Below, piece by piece: positions 50,469 to 59,609 of a stretch of 64,000 bases of DNA (the first letter of the stretch is position 1; each line of letters opens with the position of its first letter). The notes under the pieces are model-generated. The model had not been told where the DNA came from. It saw nothing but the letters and a program-made list of their open reading frames with translations, and searched no databases. Source of the stretch: Actinomadura sp. NBRC 104412 (GTDB lineage Bacteria > Actinomycetota > Actinomycetes > Streptosporangiales > Streptosporangiaceae). The DNA is taken from positions 271,179-335,178 of the forward strand of contig NZ_BSTM01000003.1 in the NCBI RefSeq assembly GCF_030269515.1, read 5' to 3'. The position numbers and the translations under genes were made by a program.

Positions 50469-50996
50469 ATGAGCATGGAGCCGCGGCCCGCGCGGGAGAC
50501 GGATCTGGCCGTCCTGCCGGAGATCGAGAGGTCGGGCGACGCGATGTTCGCGGACCTGGGGATCGTGTTCCCTCCCGGGCCCATGGTGATCGAGACGATG
50601 ATCGGGAAGGGCGCGGACATCCTGGTGGCCGGGAACCCGCCGGTGGGGTTCGCCGCCGTCCGCGAGCTGGACGGCGCGGCGCATCTGGAGCAGATCTCCG
50701 TGCGCTCCGACCTGGTGGGGCACGGCATCGGCGGCCGGCTGCTCAAGGAGGTGCTCGCGCGCGCCGCCGAGGAGGGCGCTCCCGGGGTGTCGCTGCTGAC
50801 CTTCCGGGACGTCCCCTGGAACGGGCCCTGGTACGCCAGGCACGGCTTCGCCGTCCTGCCCGAGGAGCGATGGACGCCTGGGCTGCGCGCCCATTGGAAC
50901 GCCGAGGTCGGCGCGCGGCTGCATGAGCTGGGGCCGCGCGTCGTCATGTGGGCGCCGTCGCCGGGCCCGGACGACACTGATCGATCTACAATGTAA
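50469..50996 (+). CDS. GNAT-family N-acetyltransferase
   Basis: 175 residues. The fold is marked by ARETDLAVLPEIERSGDAMF, AAHLEQISVRSDLVGHGIGGRLLKEVL (acetyl-CoA loop VGHGIG) and NGPWYARHGFAVLPEE. It acetylates an unknown amine. TACAAT at 50987-50992, a perfect -10 match inside its 3' end, may belong to the following hydrolase gene. Confidence 0.87.
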   Translation: MSMEPRPARETDLAVLPEIERSGDAMFADLGIVFPPGPMVIETMIGKGADILVAGNPPVGFAAVRELDGAAHLEQISVRSDLVGHGIGGRLLKEVLARAAEEGAPGVSLLTFRDVPWNGPWYARHGFAVLPEERWTPGLRAHWNAEVGARLHELGPRVVMWAPSPGPDDTDRSTM

Positions 50997-51052
50997 AGGC
51001 GGGAACCCGGTCGGGCCCATGGACGTCGTCTCATGGCGAGGGGAGGGGGCGC

Positions 51053-52078
51053 ATGCGCATCGGGCTCGGTGGACGGGGTCGCTCGGTCGCCGTCCTCATC
51101 GGGCTGCTCGCCGTGGCGATCGTCCCGCTGGTCGCGTTCCCCGCCGTCCGCTGCGAGATCTTCGGCGGCGGCTGCCCCCGGCCGGTCGCCGCGAAGGCCG
51201 ACGACACGGTGCGGGCGCCGCAGCGCCGCCCGCTCACCCCGGTCGAGGCCGCGACCAGCGGCACGTACGTGGCGCTCGGCGACTCCTACTCCTCCGGCGT
51301 GGGCGCCGAGGCGACCGCGGCCGACCACAACCCGCTGTCGGGGTGCCAGCGGACGTCCAAGGCGTACTACCACCAGATCGCCAGGTCGTTCAGGTTCAGG
51401 TCGACCGCGTTCTGGGCCTGTGCGGGCGCCACCACGCGCACCGTCCTGACGGGCAAGTCGGGGGAGCCGTCCCAGCTGAACCGGATCGACGGCGGCACCA
51501 GCCTGATCACGATCAGCGTGGGCGGCAACGACGTCGGGTTCTCGAAGGTGATGGCCGGCTGCGTGGTGAAGCTGCCGTGGAGCCGCACCTGCACCGAGCA
51601 GGGCAAGGACGTGGCGTACCGGATCGCCGACCTGCGCCGCTCGCTGCCCGACCTGTACGCGCGGATCATCGCGAAGGCGCCCCGGGCGCGGATCGTGGTG
51701 ATGGGGTACCCGCGTCCGTTCTCCGAGGTGGACGGTGCGGCGGGCGACAACATCTCGGTGGGGGACCAGCAGTGGCTGAACGCGCGGGCGCGTGATCTGA
51801 ACGAGGTGATCCGGCAGACCGTGGCGGAGGCCGACCAGCGCGTGGCGGAGACCGGCGGCGCGGGCAGCGTGGAGTTCGTGGACGCTTACAGCGCCTTCGC
51901 GGGCCACGAGGTGGGCAGCGCGGACCCGTACATGAACGGCCTGGGCGTCAGCCTCTCGTCGCTGGCGGCCGAGCCGCGCAGCTTCCATCCGACGGTGCGC
52001 GGGCACGAGGCGCTGGCGCGCCTGTTCATCGCGCAGATCAACCGGGGCCCGGGACGGCCGCTCCATCAGTTCCGCTGA
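51053..52078 (+). CDS. Secreted SGNH/GDSL-family lipase or esterase
   Basis: 341 residues. An N-terminal hydrophobic helix (SVAVLIGLLAVAIVPLVAFPAV) is a signal or anchor. Block I is YVALGDSYSSGVG with nucleophile Ser78, block III is SVGGNDVGFSK, and block V has the catalytic His in SFHPTVRGHEALA (about residue 312). Several Cys (SGCQRTSKAY, WACAGATT, AGCVVKLPWSRTCTEQ) fit the disulfides of the Streptomyces SGNH esterase group, as expected for a secreted enzyme. It should cleave acyl esters outside the cell. Its last 41 bases overlap the convergent nitronate-monooxygenase gene. Confidence 0.92.
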   Translation: MRIGLGGRGRSVAVLIGLLAVAIVPLVAFPAVRCEIFGGGCPRPVAAKADDTVRAPQRRPLTPVEAATSGTYVALGDSYSSGVGAEATAADHNPLSGCQRTSKAYYHQIARSFRFRSTAFWACAGATTRTVLTGKSGEPSQLNRIDGGTSLITISVGGNDVGFSKVMAGCVVKLPWSRTCTEQGKDVAYRIADLRRSLPDLYARIIAKAPRARIVVMGYPRPFSEVDGAAGDNISVGDQQWLNARARDLNEVIRQTVAEADQRVAETGGAGSVEFVDAYSAFAGHEVGSADPYMNGLGVSLSSLAAEPRSFHPTVRGHEALARLFIAQINRGPGRPLHQFR

Positions 52079-53213
52079 GCCGGTTGAGCCGGTCGAGGGC
52101 GTCGGTGAACTCCTCGATCATCTCGTAGACGACCTGGCGGGCGGGTTTGACGGCGTTGAGGTAGCCGACGCACTGGCCGACGAAGTAGTTGGCGAGCGCC
52201 CGCGCCCCGGGATGGCCGGACTCGGCGATCTTGTCGATCTGGTTCAGCGCGCCCTGCGCGATGATCATCTGGAGGGGCATGCCGAGCGCGCCGGGGCTGT
52301 CCGGGCCGTCCCATTCGTCGGTCCAGGCGGAGCGGAGCTGGCGGGCGGGCTTGCCGGTGCGGGACCGGGATCTGACGGTGTCGCGGGACGTGGCGGCGAG
52401 CAGCTTCTCCTTGACGGCGGGCGCGGTCTCGGCCTCCTCGGTGGTGAGCCAGACCGAGCCGCACCAGACGCCGGAGGCGCCCAGCGCCATCGCGGCGGCC
52501 ATCTGGCGTCCGGTGGCGATGCCGCCGGCGGCCAGCACGGGGATCGGGGCGACGGTGTCGACGACCTCGGGGACCAGCACCATGGTGGAGATCTCGCCGG
52601 TGTGCCCGCCGGCCTCGCCGCCCTGCGCGACGATGATGTCGGCTCCGGCGGCGACCTGGCGGCGGGCGTGCTCGGCGGTGCCGACGAGGGCGGCGACCGG
52701 GACGCCCGCGCCGCGGGCGGCGTCCACCATCTGGGGCGGGGGCGGGCCGAGCGCGCTGGCGATGAGGCGGATGGGGTGCGCGAGCGAGACGTCGATGAGT
52801 GCGGTGGCGCCCTCCTTGGTGACCTGGGTTCCGCCTGAGCGGGCGTTGCCGGTGCTTGACGGGGTCCGCGCGGGCATGGGGACGTCGTATTTCTCGAAGA
52901 GGTGGCGCAGGAAGGTCCAGTGCTCCTCGGGGATGGCGGCGAGCATGGTGTCGAGGCCGCCCTCGCCGCGTCCGGCCCGTTCGGCGGATTCGTCGATCTT
53001 GCCGGGGACCAGCACGTCCACGCCGTACGGGCGGCCGCCGACGTGCTCGTCCAGCCAGGTCAGCTCCTTTTCGAGCTGGTCGGGGGTGTAGGCGACGGCG
53101 CCGAGCACGCCCATGCCGCCGGCGTTGGTGACGGCGGCGACGACGTCGCGGCAGTGGCTGAAGGCCAGCAGCGGGAACTCGATGCCCAGCGTCTCGCAGA
53201 TCTCGGTGCGCAC
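52038..53213 (-). CDS. Nitronate monooxygenase-family FMN enzyme
   Basis: 391 residues from GTG. The FMN TIM-barrel starts with EICETLGIEFPLLAFSHCRD and ends with VGQCVGYLNAVKPARQVVYEM. Phosphate-binding glycines are in DIIVAQGGEAGGHTGEIST and PIPVLAAGGIATGRQMAAAMALGASGVWCGS. It oxidises alkyl nitronates or acts as a related FMN enzyme; many actinobacterial members in acyl-CoA settings are enoyl reductase-like, and the next genes are a thiolase and DUF35 pair on the same strand. The start is 33 bases after the DUF35 gene end. Substrate is not known. Confidence 0.87.
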   Translation of the reverse strand: MRTEICETLGIEFPLLAFSHCRDVVAAVTNAGGMGVLGAVAYTPDQLEKELTWLDEHVGGRPYGVDVLVPGKIDESAERAGRGEGGLDTMLAAIPEEHWTFLRHLFEKYDVPMPARTPSSTGNARSGGTQVTKEGATALIDVSLAHPIRLIASALGPPPPQMVDAARGAGVPVAALVGTAEHARRQVAAGADIIVAQGGEAGGHTGEISTMVLVPEVVDTVAPIPVLAAGGIATGRQMAAAMALGASGVWCGSVWLTTEEAETAPAVKEKLLAATSRDTVRSRSRTGKPARQLRSAWTDEWDGPDSPGALGMPLQMIIAQGALNQIDKIAESGHPGARALANYFVGQCVGYLNAVKPARQVVYEMIEEFTDALDRLNRLSGTDGAAVPGPG

Positions 53214-53246
53214 GGCTCGTACGCTAGGCCCCGAACGCCGTTCGGT

Positions 53247-53642
53247 CTAGGGGCGGAAGAGCAGCGCGGTCTCGCCCTCGTCCGGATGCTCGTAGTGGGC
53301 CCGGAGCGGCAGGTTCTCGCGCAGCTCGCCGGGCGCGACGCCGGCCAGCCGCGTGTGCAGCCACGGGCCTTCGGCCAGTTCCACCAGGGCCAGGATCGCC
53401 GGGGGCGGCACCGTCCCGTCCTCGGCGGGGCGGCCGTGCACGACCGTCCAGCTCACCAGGGTCGCGTCGCCGCGGGCCTCCGCCCAGTCCAGGCCCTCTT
53501 CGCCGCACTCGGCGCAGGTGCCCTGGTCCGGTGCCGACCAGTGGCCGCAGGACGCGCAGCGCCTGATCATCAGCCGTTCGGACGCCGTCCCGTCGAAGAA
53601 GGGGTCGGTGCGCCCGTCCCGGCGCAGGATGCCGATGTCCAC
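53247..53642 (-). CDS. DUF35 OB-fold protein with zinc ribbon (acyl-CoA-associated)
   Basis: 131 residues from GTG, two bases after the thiolase stop. The N-terminal rubredoxin-like ribbon has four Cys in CASCGHW and CAECGEEG, followed by an OB-fold domain (ATLVSWTVVHGRP, AILALVELAEGPWLHTRLAG). Such proteins form complexes with thiolase-like partners; ChsH2 DUF35 with Ltp2 is the studied case in steroid side-chain cleavage. The spacing shows it is the partner of the upstream gene. Confidence 0.88.
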   Translation of the reverse strand: MDIGILRRDGRTDPFFDGTASERLMIRRCASCGHWSAPDQGTCAECGEEGLDWAEARGDATLVSWTVVHGRPAEDGTVPPPAILALVELAEGPWLHTRLAGVAPGELRENLPLRAHYEHPDEGETALLFRP

Positions 53643-53644
53643 GC

Positions 53645-54847
53645 CTAGGCCTCCTTCGGATGCGGGCTGAGGATCAGCGTGGAGTGGTGGTCGAGGATGC
53701 CGCCGTTCCCGCTGACCAGGATCACGTCGTTGCGGTCGGCCTGGCGCTCGCCGCCGTCCCCGCGTCCCTGGATGACCGCCTCCGACAGCGGGGTCATGCC
53801 CCACATGTAGTACGCCGACAGTTGCCCGCCGCCGGTGTTGGTGGGCAGCGCGCCGCCGGGCCCGAGGGCGCCGGAGGCGGCGAACGCGCCGCCCTCGCCC
53901 TTGGCGCAGAACCCGTAGTCCTCCAGCGTCACCACGACGGTGTAGGTGTAGCAGTCGTAGAGCTGCGCCTGGCTGATGTCGTCCACGGTCACACCGGCCA
54001 TCTTCATCGCGATCGGCCCGGACGTGGCCGCGCCCGTGGTGAGCCCGAAGCCGCTGCCGCGTTCCCTGCGGTGACCGGGATGGCCCTGCCCCCAGCCCCA
54101 CACGTGGACGGGCGGCCGTGCCAGGTCGCGGGCACGGTTAGAGCTGGTGAGCACGACGGCGATGGCGCCGTTGGAGACCAGGCAGCAGTCCAGGAGGCGC
54201 AGCGGCTCGGCCACCCAGCGGGACGAGCGGTGGTCGTCCAGCGTGATCGGCTCCCGCATCTGCGCCCGCGGGTTCCGGGACGCCCATGCGCGCGTGCTCA
54301 CGGCGACGGCCCCGAGCTGTTCGGTGGTGGTTCCGTACCGGGCCATGTGCCGCTGGGCGGCGAGCGCGTAGAAGGTGTTGACGGACCGGAACCCCAGCGC
54401 CGCCGTCATCCCGCCGTACCCGTACCACTGCGCCTGTCCCGGCGCGGCCCCGGACCCCGCCGGGGCGCCCCGGTCGTACGCCGAGCCCGCCGATTGCCTG
54501 GGCTTGAGCGGTGCGTCGGCGAACACGCAGGCCACCGTGGACGCGGCGCCGCTGAGGATCGACGTCGCCGCGTACGAGACCATCGCGCCCGCGGTGGCGC
54601 CGAAGGAGTTCACCAGGGACAGCAGCCGCAGGTCGCGCAGGCCCAGCGTGGCGGCCAGCTCGATCCCCGGTGACCCGCCCAGGCCATGGCTGACCAGCAG
54701 CCCGTCGAGGTCGCCGAGTGTCAGCCCGGCGTCCGCCACCGCCAGCCGCACCGCCTCGGCCGCGAACGAGCGCGGGCTGCGCCCGTACACCCTGCCGAGC
54801 TCGGTCATGCCGAGACCGACGATCGCGGCGCCCGTGCCCTCACCCAT
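53645..54847 (-). CDS. Thiolase-like lipid-transfer protein (Ltp/SCP-x type), lacking the nucleophilic Cys
   Basis: 400 residues from the ATG at 54847. The thiolase fold is clear: GAAIVGLGMTELGRVYGRSP, EAVRLAVADAGLTLGDLDGL, QLYDCYTYTVVVTLEDYGFC, GGALPTNTGGGQLSAYYMWG and VILVSGNGGILDHHSTLIL. At the usual nucleophile position the text is LVNSFGATAGAMV, without Cys, so thiolytic activity is unlikely. Family members of this kind paired with DUF35 (Ltp2-ChsH2) act as retro-aldolases. The pair, with the FMN enzyme gene downstream, suggests breakdown of a branched or sterol-like acyl-CoA. That substrate is inference. Confidence 0.86.
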   Translation of the reverse strand: MGEGTGAAIVGLGMTELGRVYGRSPRSFAAEAVRLAVADAGLTLGDLDGLLVSHGLGGSPGIELAATLGLRDLRLLSLVNSFGATAGAMVSYAATSILSGAASTVACVFADAPLKPRQSAGSAYDRGAPAGSGAAPGQAQWYGYGGMTAALGFRSVNTFYALAAQRHMARYGTTTEQLGAVAVSTRAWASRNPRAQMREPITLDDHRSSRWVAEPLRLLDCCLVSNGAIAVVLTSSNRARDLARPPVHVWGWGQGHPGHRRERGSGFGLTTGAATSGPIAMKMAGVTVDDISQAQLYDCYTYTVVVTLEDYGFCAKGEGGAFAASGALGPGGALPTNTGGGQLSAYYMWGMTPLSEAVIQGRGDGGERQADRNDVILVSGNGGILDHHSTLILSPHPKEA

Positions 54848-54903
54848 GCCCCCACGGTACCGAATCACATTCGGCTCATCCGGAGGGGGTGCGGGGGCCG
54901 CGC

Positions 54904-55770
54904 TCAGCTCGCGAGCACCGCCTGGAGGAAGTCGCGGGTGCGCTGCTCGGACGGCTCGCCGAAGATCTGCTCGGGCGGGCCCTCCTCGACGATCTGGCCC
55001 TTGTCGAACATCAGGACCCGGTCGGAGATGTCCCTGGCGAACCCCATCTCGTGGGTCACGCACAGGATCGTCAGGTCGCTGGTGCGCGCGATGTCGCGCA
55101 GCAGGTCCTGGACGCCCACCACCAGTTCCGGGTCGAGCGCCGAGGTGACCTCGTCCAGCAGCAGCACCTTCGGCTCCATGGCCAGGGCCCGCGCGATGGC
55201 GACGCGCTGCTGCTGCCCGCCCGACAACTGCGTGGGGTGCGCGTTCGCCCTGTCGCCCAGCCCGACCAGGTCCAGCAGCCGGTGGGCGCGCTCGGCGGCC
55301 TCGTCCTTGGACAGCCCCAGCACGTGCATCGGCGCCTCGGTGAGGTTCCGCAGCACGTTCATGTTGGGGAACAGGTTGAACTGCTGGAACACCATGCCGA
55401 CCTGCTTGCGCATCTCGTGCAGGTGCCGTTCGTTGGCCGGGACGAGGGCGCCGCCCTTCCTCATGTGCCACAGCGGCTCGTCGCCGATGCGGATCACGCC
55501 GCCGTCGAGCCGTTCCAGCGTCATCAGCAGCCGCAGGATCGTGGTCTTGCCCGAGCCGCTGGGCCCGATCAGCGTCACATGCTCGCCGGGCGAGACGTGG
55601 AAGTCCAGCTCGCGCAGCACGACGTTGTCGCCGAACCGCTTGACGACCTTCTCGAAGTGGATGCCCGGGGCCTGGCCGCCGTCCGGGCGGGCCGGGCCTT
55701 CGTCGGCGCGCTTGGCGAGCGGCGACTCCTCCGGCGTCGGGGTTTCGGGGGTGGTGTCAGTAGGTGGCAT
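54904..55770 (-). CDS. ehuA: Ectoine/hydroxyectoine ABC transporter ATP-binding protein EhuA
   Basis: 288 residues. Walker A is GPSGSGKTT, the signature is LSGGQQQRVAIARALA, Walker B is VLLLDEVTSALDPE and the switch His is in CVTHEMGF: the polar amino-acid transporter ATPase group. A Pro/Thr/Glu-rich N-terminal tail of about 32 residues is unusual and probably disordered. It is the last gene of ehuBCDA and overlaps ehuD by 14 bases. EhuA powers uptake of ectoines from the medium; specificity follows from its place behind ectABCD. Confidence 0.92.
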   Translation of the reverse strand: MPPTDTTPETPTPEESPLAKRADEGPARPDGGQAPGIHFEKVVKRFGDNVVLRELDFHVSPGEHVTLIGPSGSGKTTILRLLMTLERLDGGVIRIGDEPLWHMRKGGALVPANERHLHEMRKQVGMVFQQFNLFPNMNVLRNLTEAPMHVLGLSKDEAAERAHRLLDLVGLGDRANAHPTQLSGGQQQRVAIARALAMEPKVLLLDEVTSALDPELVVGVQDLLRDIARTSDLTILCVTHEMGFARDISDRVLMFDKGQIVEEGPPEQIFGEPSEQRTRDFLQAVLAS

Positions 55771-56410
55771 AGCGCCTCTCCAGGCGACGGACGGCGATCG
55801 ACGACACGATGCTGACGACGATGAACAGCACGGCGATGGTGGTGAGCGGCTCGAGGGTCTTGAACGACCTCGCCCCCTCCTGGTACGCGACGCCGAGGAG
55901 TTCCAGGACGGTGATGCCGAACAGCAGCGGCGAGTCCTTGAACATGGCGATCAGGTAGTTGCCGAGCGTGGGTATCACCTTGCGGACGGCCTGCGGGAGG
56001 ACCACGTCCTGCCAGACCCGCCGCTTCGGCAGGTTCAGCGCGGTGCACGCCTCCCACTGTCCCCGGGGGACGTCGGCGATGCCCGCCCGGTACACCTCGG
56101 CGGTGTAGGTGGAGTAGTGGATGCCGAGGCCGAGGATGCCCGCGGAGAGCGGCCCGAGCGTGAGCCCGAACTCCGGGAACACGTAGAAGACGAAGAACAG
56201 CTGCACCAGCAGCGGGGTGCTGCGGATGAACTCCATCACCCATCGCGTGACCTGGCTGACGACCCTGCTGGGCGAACGGCGCAGCATCGTCCACACCAGG
56301 CCCAGCACCAGGGCCAGCGCGTAGCCGACCAGCGTGGCCACGACCGTGATCCGCAGGCCGCTCAGCATGTCGGGCAGGAACTGCCCGGTGTACTCCCAAT
56401 CCCAGGTCAC
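55757..56410 (-). CDS. ehuD: Ectoine/hydroxyectoine ABC transporter permease EhuD
   Basis: 217 residues from GTG. HisM-type permease with about five helices: LSGLRITVVATLVGYALALVLG at the start and the EAA loop EACTALNLPKRRVWQDVVLPQAVRKVIP that docks on EhuA. The C terminus is VVSIVSSIAVRRLERRYA. It forms the membrane channel together with EhuC. A gap of 51 bases separates it from ehuC. Confidence 0.92.
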   Translation of the reverse strand: MTWDWEYTGQFLPDMLSGLRITVVATLVGYALALVLGLVWTMLRRSPSRVVSQVTRWVMEFIRSTPLLVQLFFVFYVFPEFGLTLGPLSAGILGLGIHYSTYTAEVYRAGIADVPRGQWEACTALNLPKRRVWQDVVLPQAVRKVIPTLGNYLIAMFKDSPLLFGITVLELLGVAYQEGARSFKTLEPLTTIAVLFIVVSIVSSIAVRRLERRYATY

Positions 56411-56461
56411 GCGTCCTCCTCATGGGGTGACGGCATGATCGAGCGCGGCGCAAGCATGGCG

Positions 56462-57181
56462 TCACCCCACCGTTCCGCCGCCCGGCGCGGACGCCGCGAC
56501 GGTGGCCGGGTCGGCCTTGTCACGGGACGGCCCGCGGCCCAGCATCCGGTCCACCCGCCGCTCGGCGTAGCGGACGAACAGTTGCAGTAGCTGCGCGATG
56601 ACGAAGTACATCACCAGGATGGTGGTGAAGGTCCACACCGTCTCGCCGGTGTTGGTGCGGATCTGCTGGGCCCGGAACGTCAGGTCCGCGATGGTGATCA
56701 GCGAGACCAGCGCGGTGCCCTTCATCAGCTCGATGAGCAGGTTCCCGAACGGCGGCAGCATCAGCGCGATCGCCTGCGGCAGCAGCACCCGGCGCAGCCG
56801 CTGGGCGGGCCGGAAGTTCAGCGCCACCGTGGCCTCGTACTGGGCCCTGGGAACGGACTGGATCGCGCCGCGCACCACCTCGGCCCCGTAGGCGCCGACG
56901 TTGAGGCCGAGCGCGAGCACCCCGGCGAACATCGGCACCAGTTCCAGGCCGAGGTTGGGCAGCGAGTAGAAGAACCAGTACATCAGCACCAGGGCGGGCG
57001 AGCCGCGGAAGAACTCCACGTACACGCGGTTCAGGACGCGCACCGCGCGGTGCCGCGAGGTACCGGCGATGCCGAACACGAGCGCGAGCACCAGGGCCAG
57101 CGCGCTGCCGTAGACGGTGAGCTGGATCGTGATCCACGCGCCCTGCACCAGCAGCCGGTAGCTGTCGAGGACGTCGCCCAC
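56462..57181 (-). CDS. ehuC: Ectoine/hydroxyectoine ABC transporter permease EhuC
   Basis: 239 residues from GTG, three bases after ehuB. HisM-type permease: GAWITIQLTVYGSALALVLALVFG, the FRGSPALVLMYWFFYSLP segment, and the EAA loop YEATVALNFRPAQRLRRVLLPQAIALMLPP. A 25-residue hydrophilic tail follows the last helix. It pairs with EhuD. Confidence 0.92.
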   Translation of the reverse strand: MGDVLDSYRLLVQGAWITIQLTVYGSALALVLALVFGIAGTSRHRAVRVLNRVYVEFFRGSPALVLMYWFFYSLPNLGLELVPMFAGVLALGLNVGAYGAEVVRGAIQSVPRAQYEATVALNFRPAQRLRRVLLPQAIALMLPPFGNLLIELMKGTALVSLITIADLTFRAQQIRTNTGETVWTFTTILVMYFVIAQLLQLFVRYAERRVDRMLGRGPSRDKADPATVAASAPGGGTVG

Positions 57182-57184
57182 GGC

Positions 57185-58078
57185 TCAGACCGCGCAGAAC
57201 TTGGCGGCGGTGTCGTCGGCGGCCGGCAGCTCCGCCTGGGTGAAGCCGAACGGCTGGATGATCGGCAGCAGCTTGTTCTGCCGCTTGAACTCGGCCAGCT
57301 TGTCGTTGAACGCCTTGAGCAGGTCGGTGTCGGCCTTCCGGAACGCGAACCCGCCCGCGCCGAGCTGCTCCTTGCCGTCGATCACCGGGGTGAACGGCTG
57401 GGTCAGCTCGTACGGCTCGCCCTTGTGCTTGGACAGCAGGTCGGCCAGCGAGATGCGGGTGAGCGCGATCGCGTCGATCCGCTCTGCCTTCAGCGCCTCG
57501 TACGCCGAGGGCTGGTCCTCGAACGTCTTGATCTGCCCCTTGGGCACGCCCAGCTCCTCGGCGAACCGTCCCTCGACCGCGCCGGTGAGCACGCCCACGT
57601 CGGCCTTGGCCCGGGCGAGGTCCTCGAACTTGGTGATGTTCTTGGGGTTGCCCTTGGGCACCATGAACGCGTTCTTGGCCACGTAGTCGGGGTCGGAGAA
57701 GGCGACCGACGCGCAGCGTTCCTTGGTGATGAACATCCCGGCCGCGATCACGTCGAACCGCCGGGCGTTCAGCCCGCCGATCAGGCCGCCGAAGGCGACC
57801 TGGACCCCCTCCACCTCGGGGATGCCGATCTCCTTGAAGATCGCCCGGGCCAGCTCCGGCGCCTCCCCGGTGAGCCTGCCCGAGCTGTCGGTGTACCCGT
57901 AGGGCGCCTCGTTGGCGAAGCCGACCTTGATCTTGCCGTCCTGTCTGGCCTTCTCCAGGCTGCCGCCACCCTGCCGTTCCTGCTCGGGATCGGTGGTGGA
58001 GCAGCCGGCCGCGGCCAGCGAGACGCCGGCGCCGAGCAGCACGCCTGCGCGCAGGAAGTCGCGTCGTGAGGAAGTCAT
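57185..58078 (-). CDS. ehuB: Ectoine/hydroxyectoine-binding lipoprotein EhuB
   Basis: 297 residues from the ATG at 58078, with a strong AAGGAG eight bases upstream. The N terminus has twin arginines and a lipobox (SRRDFLRAGVLLGAGVSLAAAGC, lipid Cys26), so Tat export of a lipoprotein is likely. The mature part is a type II solute-binding fold (SBP_bac_3): KVGFANEAPYGYTDSSGRLTG, VQVAFGGLIGGLNARRFDVIAAGMF, IDAIALTRISLADLL, and a terminal Cys in AKFCAV. It captures ectoines outside the membrane for EhuCD. A gap of 163 bases to ectD leaves room for its own promoter. Confidence 0.93.
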   Translation of the reverse strand: MTSSRRDFLRAGVLLGAGVSLAAAGCSTTDPEQERQGGGSLEKARQDGKIKVGFANEAPYGYTDSSGRLTGEAPELARAIFKEIGIPEVEGVQVAFGGLIGGLNARRFDVIAAGMFITKERCASVAFSDPDYVAKNAFMVPKGNPKNITKFEDLARAKADVGVLTGAVEGRFAEELGVPKGQIKTFEDQPSAYEALKAERIDAIALTRISLADLLSKHKGEPYELTQPFTPVIDGKEQLGAGGFAFRKADTDLLKAFNDKLAEFKRQNKLLPIIQPFGFTQAELPAADDTAAKFCAV

Positions 58079-58241
58079 CGTTGATCTCCTTGGAGGCCCC
58101 GCGACCGCCACGCGCCCGGAAGGGCCCGCGGCGGCCGCGGAGCGTGGTGTCGGTGGCGGGTGATCTTGGTTGGCGGGTGGCTGGAAAGGTGGACGCCGCG
58201 TGAAGGGCTGTTTAAGGAAATCGGTGTGGCGGCGCCGCTGG

Positions 58242-59150
58242 TTACGCACCCACCGGTGTGAAGTCGCGGGCGCCGATGAACGACGGCCTCGGCGAGTCCG
58301 CCGCGAACGGCTTCACGCAGGCGTTCTCGACGCTGTTGAACACGATGAACACGTTCGAGCGCGGGTACGGGGTGATGTTCCCGTTGGAGCCGTGCATGCA
58401 GTTGCAGTCGAACATGGTCGCCGAGCCCGCCGCGCCGGTGAACAGCTCGATACCGTACCTGTCGGCGAGGATCGACAGGCTGCCCGCGTCGGGCGTGCCG
58501 ACCTGCTGGTCCTTCAGGGACCGCTTGTAGTGGTCGTCGGGGGTCTCGCCCACGCACGACACGAAGGTCTTATGCGAACCGGGCATGATCATCAGCCCGC
58601 CGTTGTGGACGAAGTTCTCCGTCAGCGCGATGGAGATGCTGACCGCGCGCATGCGCGGCATGCCGTCCTCGGCGTGCCAGGTCTCGAAGTCGGAGTGCCA
58701 GAAGAAGTCCCTGCCGCCGAACCCCGGCTTGTAGTTGACCCTGCTCTGGTGGACGTAGACCTCCGAGCCGAGGATCTGCCGGGCGCGGCCCACCACCCGC
58801 GGGTCGCGGACCAGGTTGGCGAACACCTCGCTGATCCGGTGCACCTCGAAGATGGAGCGCACCTCGTCCGAGCCCTTCTCGGTGACGGTCCGCTCGTCCC
58901 GCAGCACCGCCGGGTCGGACGACAGCCGCCGCAGCTCGGCGCGGTAGTCCTCCACCTCCGCGGGCTCCAGCAGCCGGTCGATGGTCAGGTAGCCGTCGGC
59001 CTCGAAGGACTTCAGCGTGGCGGCGTCGATCGGCCCGTCCTCGGGACGGCCGTACACGACCGGGTCCTGGCGGTAGAGGAGCGCGGGCTCGCCGCACCGG
59101 CGGGTGGGATAGGCGTCGTCGATGGACGGATGGTTCTGGATGATGCTCAC
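58242..59150 (-). CDS. ectD: Ectoine 5-hydroxylase
   Basis: 302 residues from GTG, overlapping the ectC stop by four bases (GTGA). EctD is a non-haem Fe(II)/2-oxoglutarate dioxygenase that converts ectoine to 5-hydroxyectoine. The iron-binding pair is in [20 protein letters not shown] (His-x-Asp) and the distal His is in [14 protein letters not shown]. The N-terminal QDPVVYG region and the [13 protein letters not shown] helix fit the family, and length is normal (about 300). Confidence 0.96.
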   Translation of the reverse strand: MSIIQNHPSIDDAYPTRRCGEPALLYRQDPVVYGRPEDGPIDAATLKSFEADGYLTIDRLLEPAEVEDYRAELRRLSSDPAVLRDERTVTEKGSDEVRSIFEVHRISEVFANLVRDPRVVGRARQILGSEVYVHQSRVNYKPGFGGRDFFWHSDFETWHAEDGMPRMRAVSISIALTENFVHNGGLMIMPGSHKTFVSCVGETPDDHYKRSLKDQQVGTPDAGSLSILADRYGIELFTGAAGSATMFDCNCMHGSNGNITPYPRSNVFIVFNSVENACVKPFAADSPRPSFIGARDFTPVGA

Positions 59151-59563
59151 GAGGTCGCGTCCTCCTCGGTCGGATCCTCCACGGTCAGGAGGGGGTAGAC
59201 ACCGTTCTCGTCATGCACCTCCCGGCCGGTGACCGGCGGGTTGAAGACGCACACGGTGCGCACGTCGGTGTGGGCGTTGAGGGTGTGGTGCTCGTGGCCG
59301 TCGAGCAGGTACATCACGCCGGGCTCGATGCGGTGCCGCTCGCCGGTCTCGTCGTTGACGAGCTCGCCCTCGCCCTCGATGCAGTACACGGCCTCGATGT
59401 GGTGCGCGTACCACATCCTGGTCGAGGTGCCCGCGTACAGCACCGTGTCGTGCAGCGAGAAGCCCACCCTGTCGCCGGCCAGCACGAAACGGCGGCTGCA
59501 CCAGGTCGGTGCCTGCACGTCGCGCTCTGTTCCGATGATGTCCTTGAGAGAACGGACGATCAC
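59147..59563 (-). CDS. ectC: L-ectoine synthase
   Basis: 138 residues from GTG, with AAGGAA upstream. A cupin that closes N-gamma-acetyl-diaminobutyrate to ectoine with loss of water. Landmarks are [25 protein letters not shown] N terminus, [17 protein letters not shown] (metal-binding Glu) and [15 protein letters not shown] (metal-binding Tyr and His). Length is normal. It is 46 bases after ectB. Confidence 0.96.
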   Translation of the reverse strand: MIVRSLKDIIGTERDVQAPTWCSRRFVLAGDRVGFSLHDTVLYAGTSTRMWYAHHIEAVYCIEGEGELVNDETGERHRIEPGVMYLLDGHEHHTLNAHTDVRTVCVFNPPVTGREVHDENGVYPLLTVEDPTEEDATS

Positions 59564-59609
59564 GTCGTGTTTCCTTTCCGGTGTCGCGCCTGGGTCGGGG
59601 GACCGGCGC

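Noticed and set aside
47907..51020. A 1037-codon open frame antisense to the ABC permease and GNAT genes
   Set aside because: No domain or start signal; the plus-strand genes here have clear motifs.
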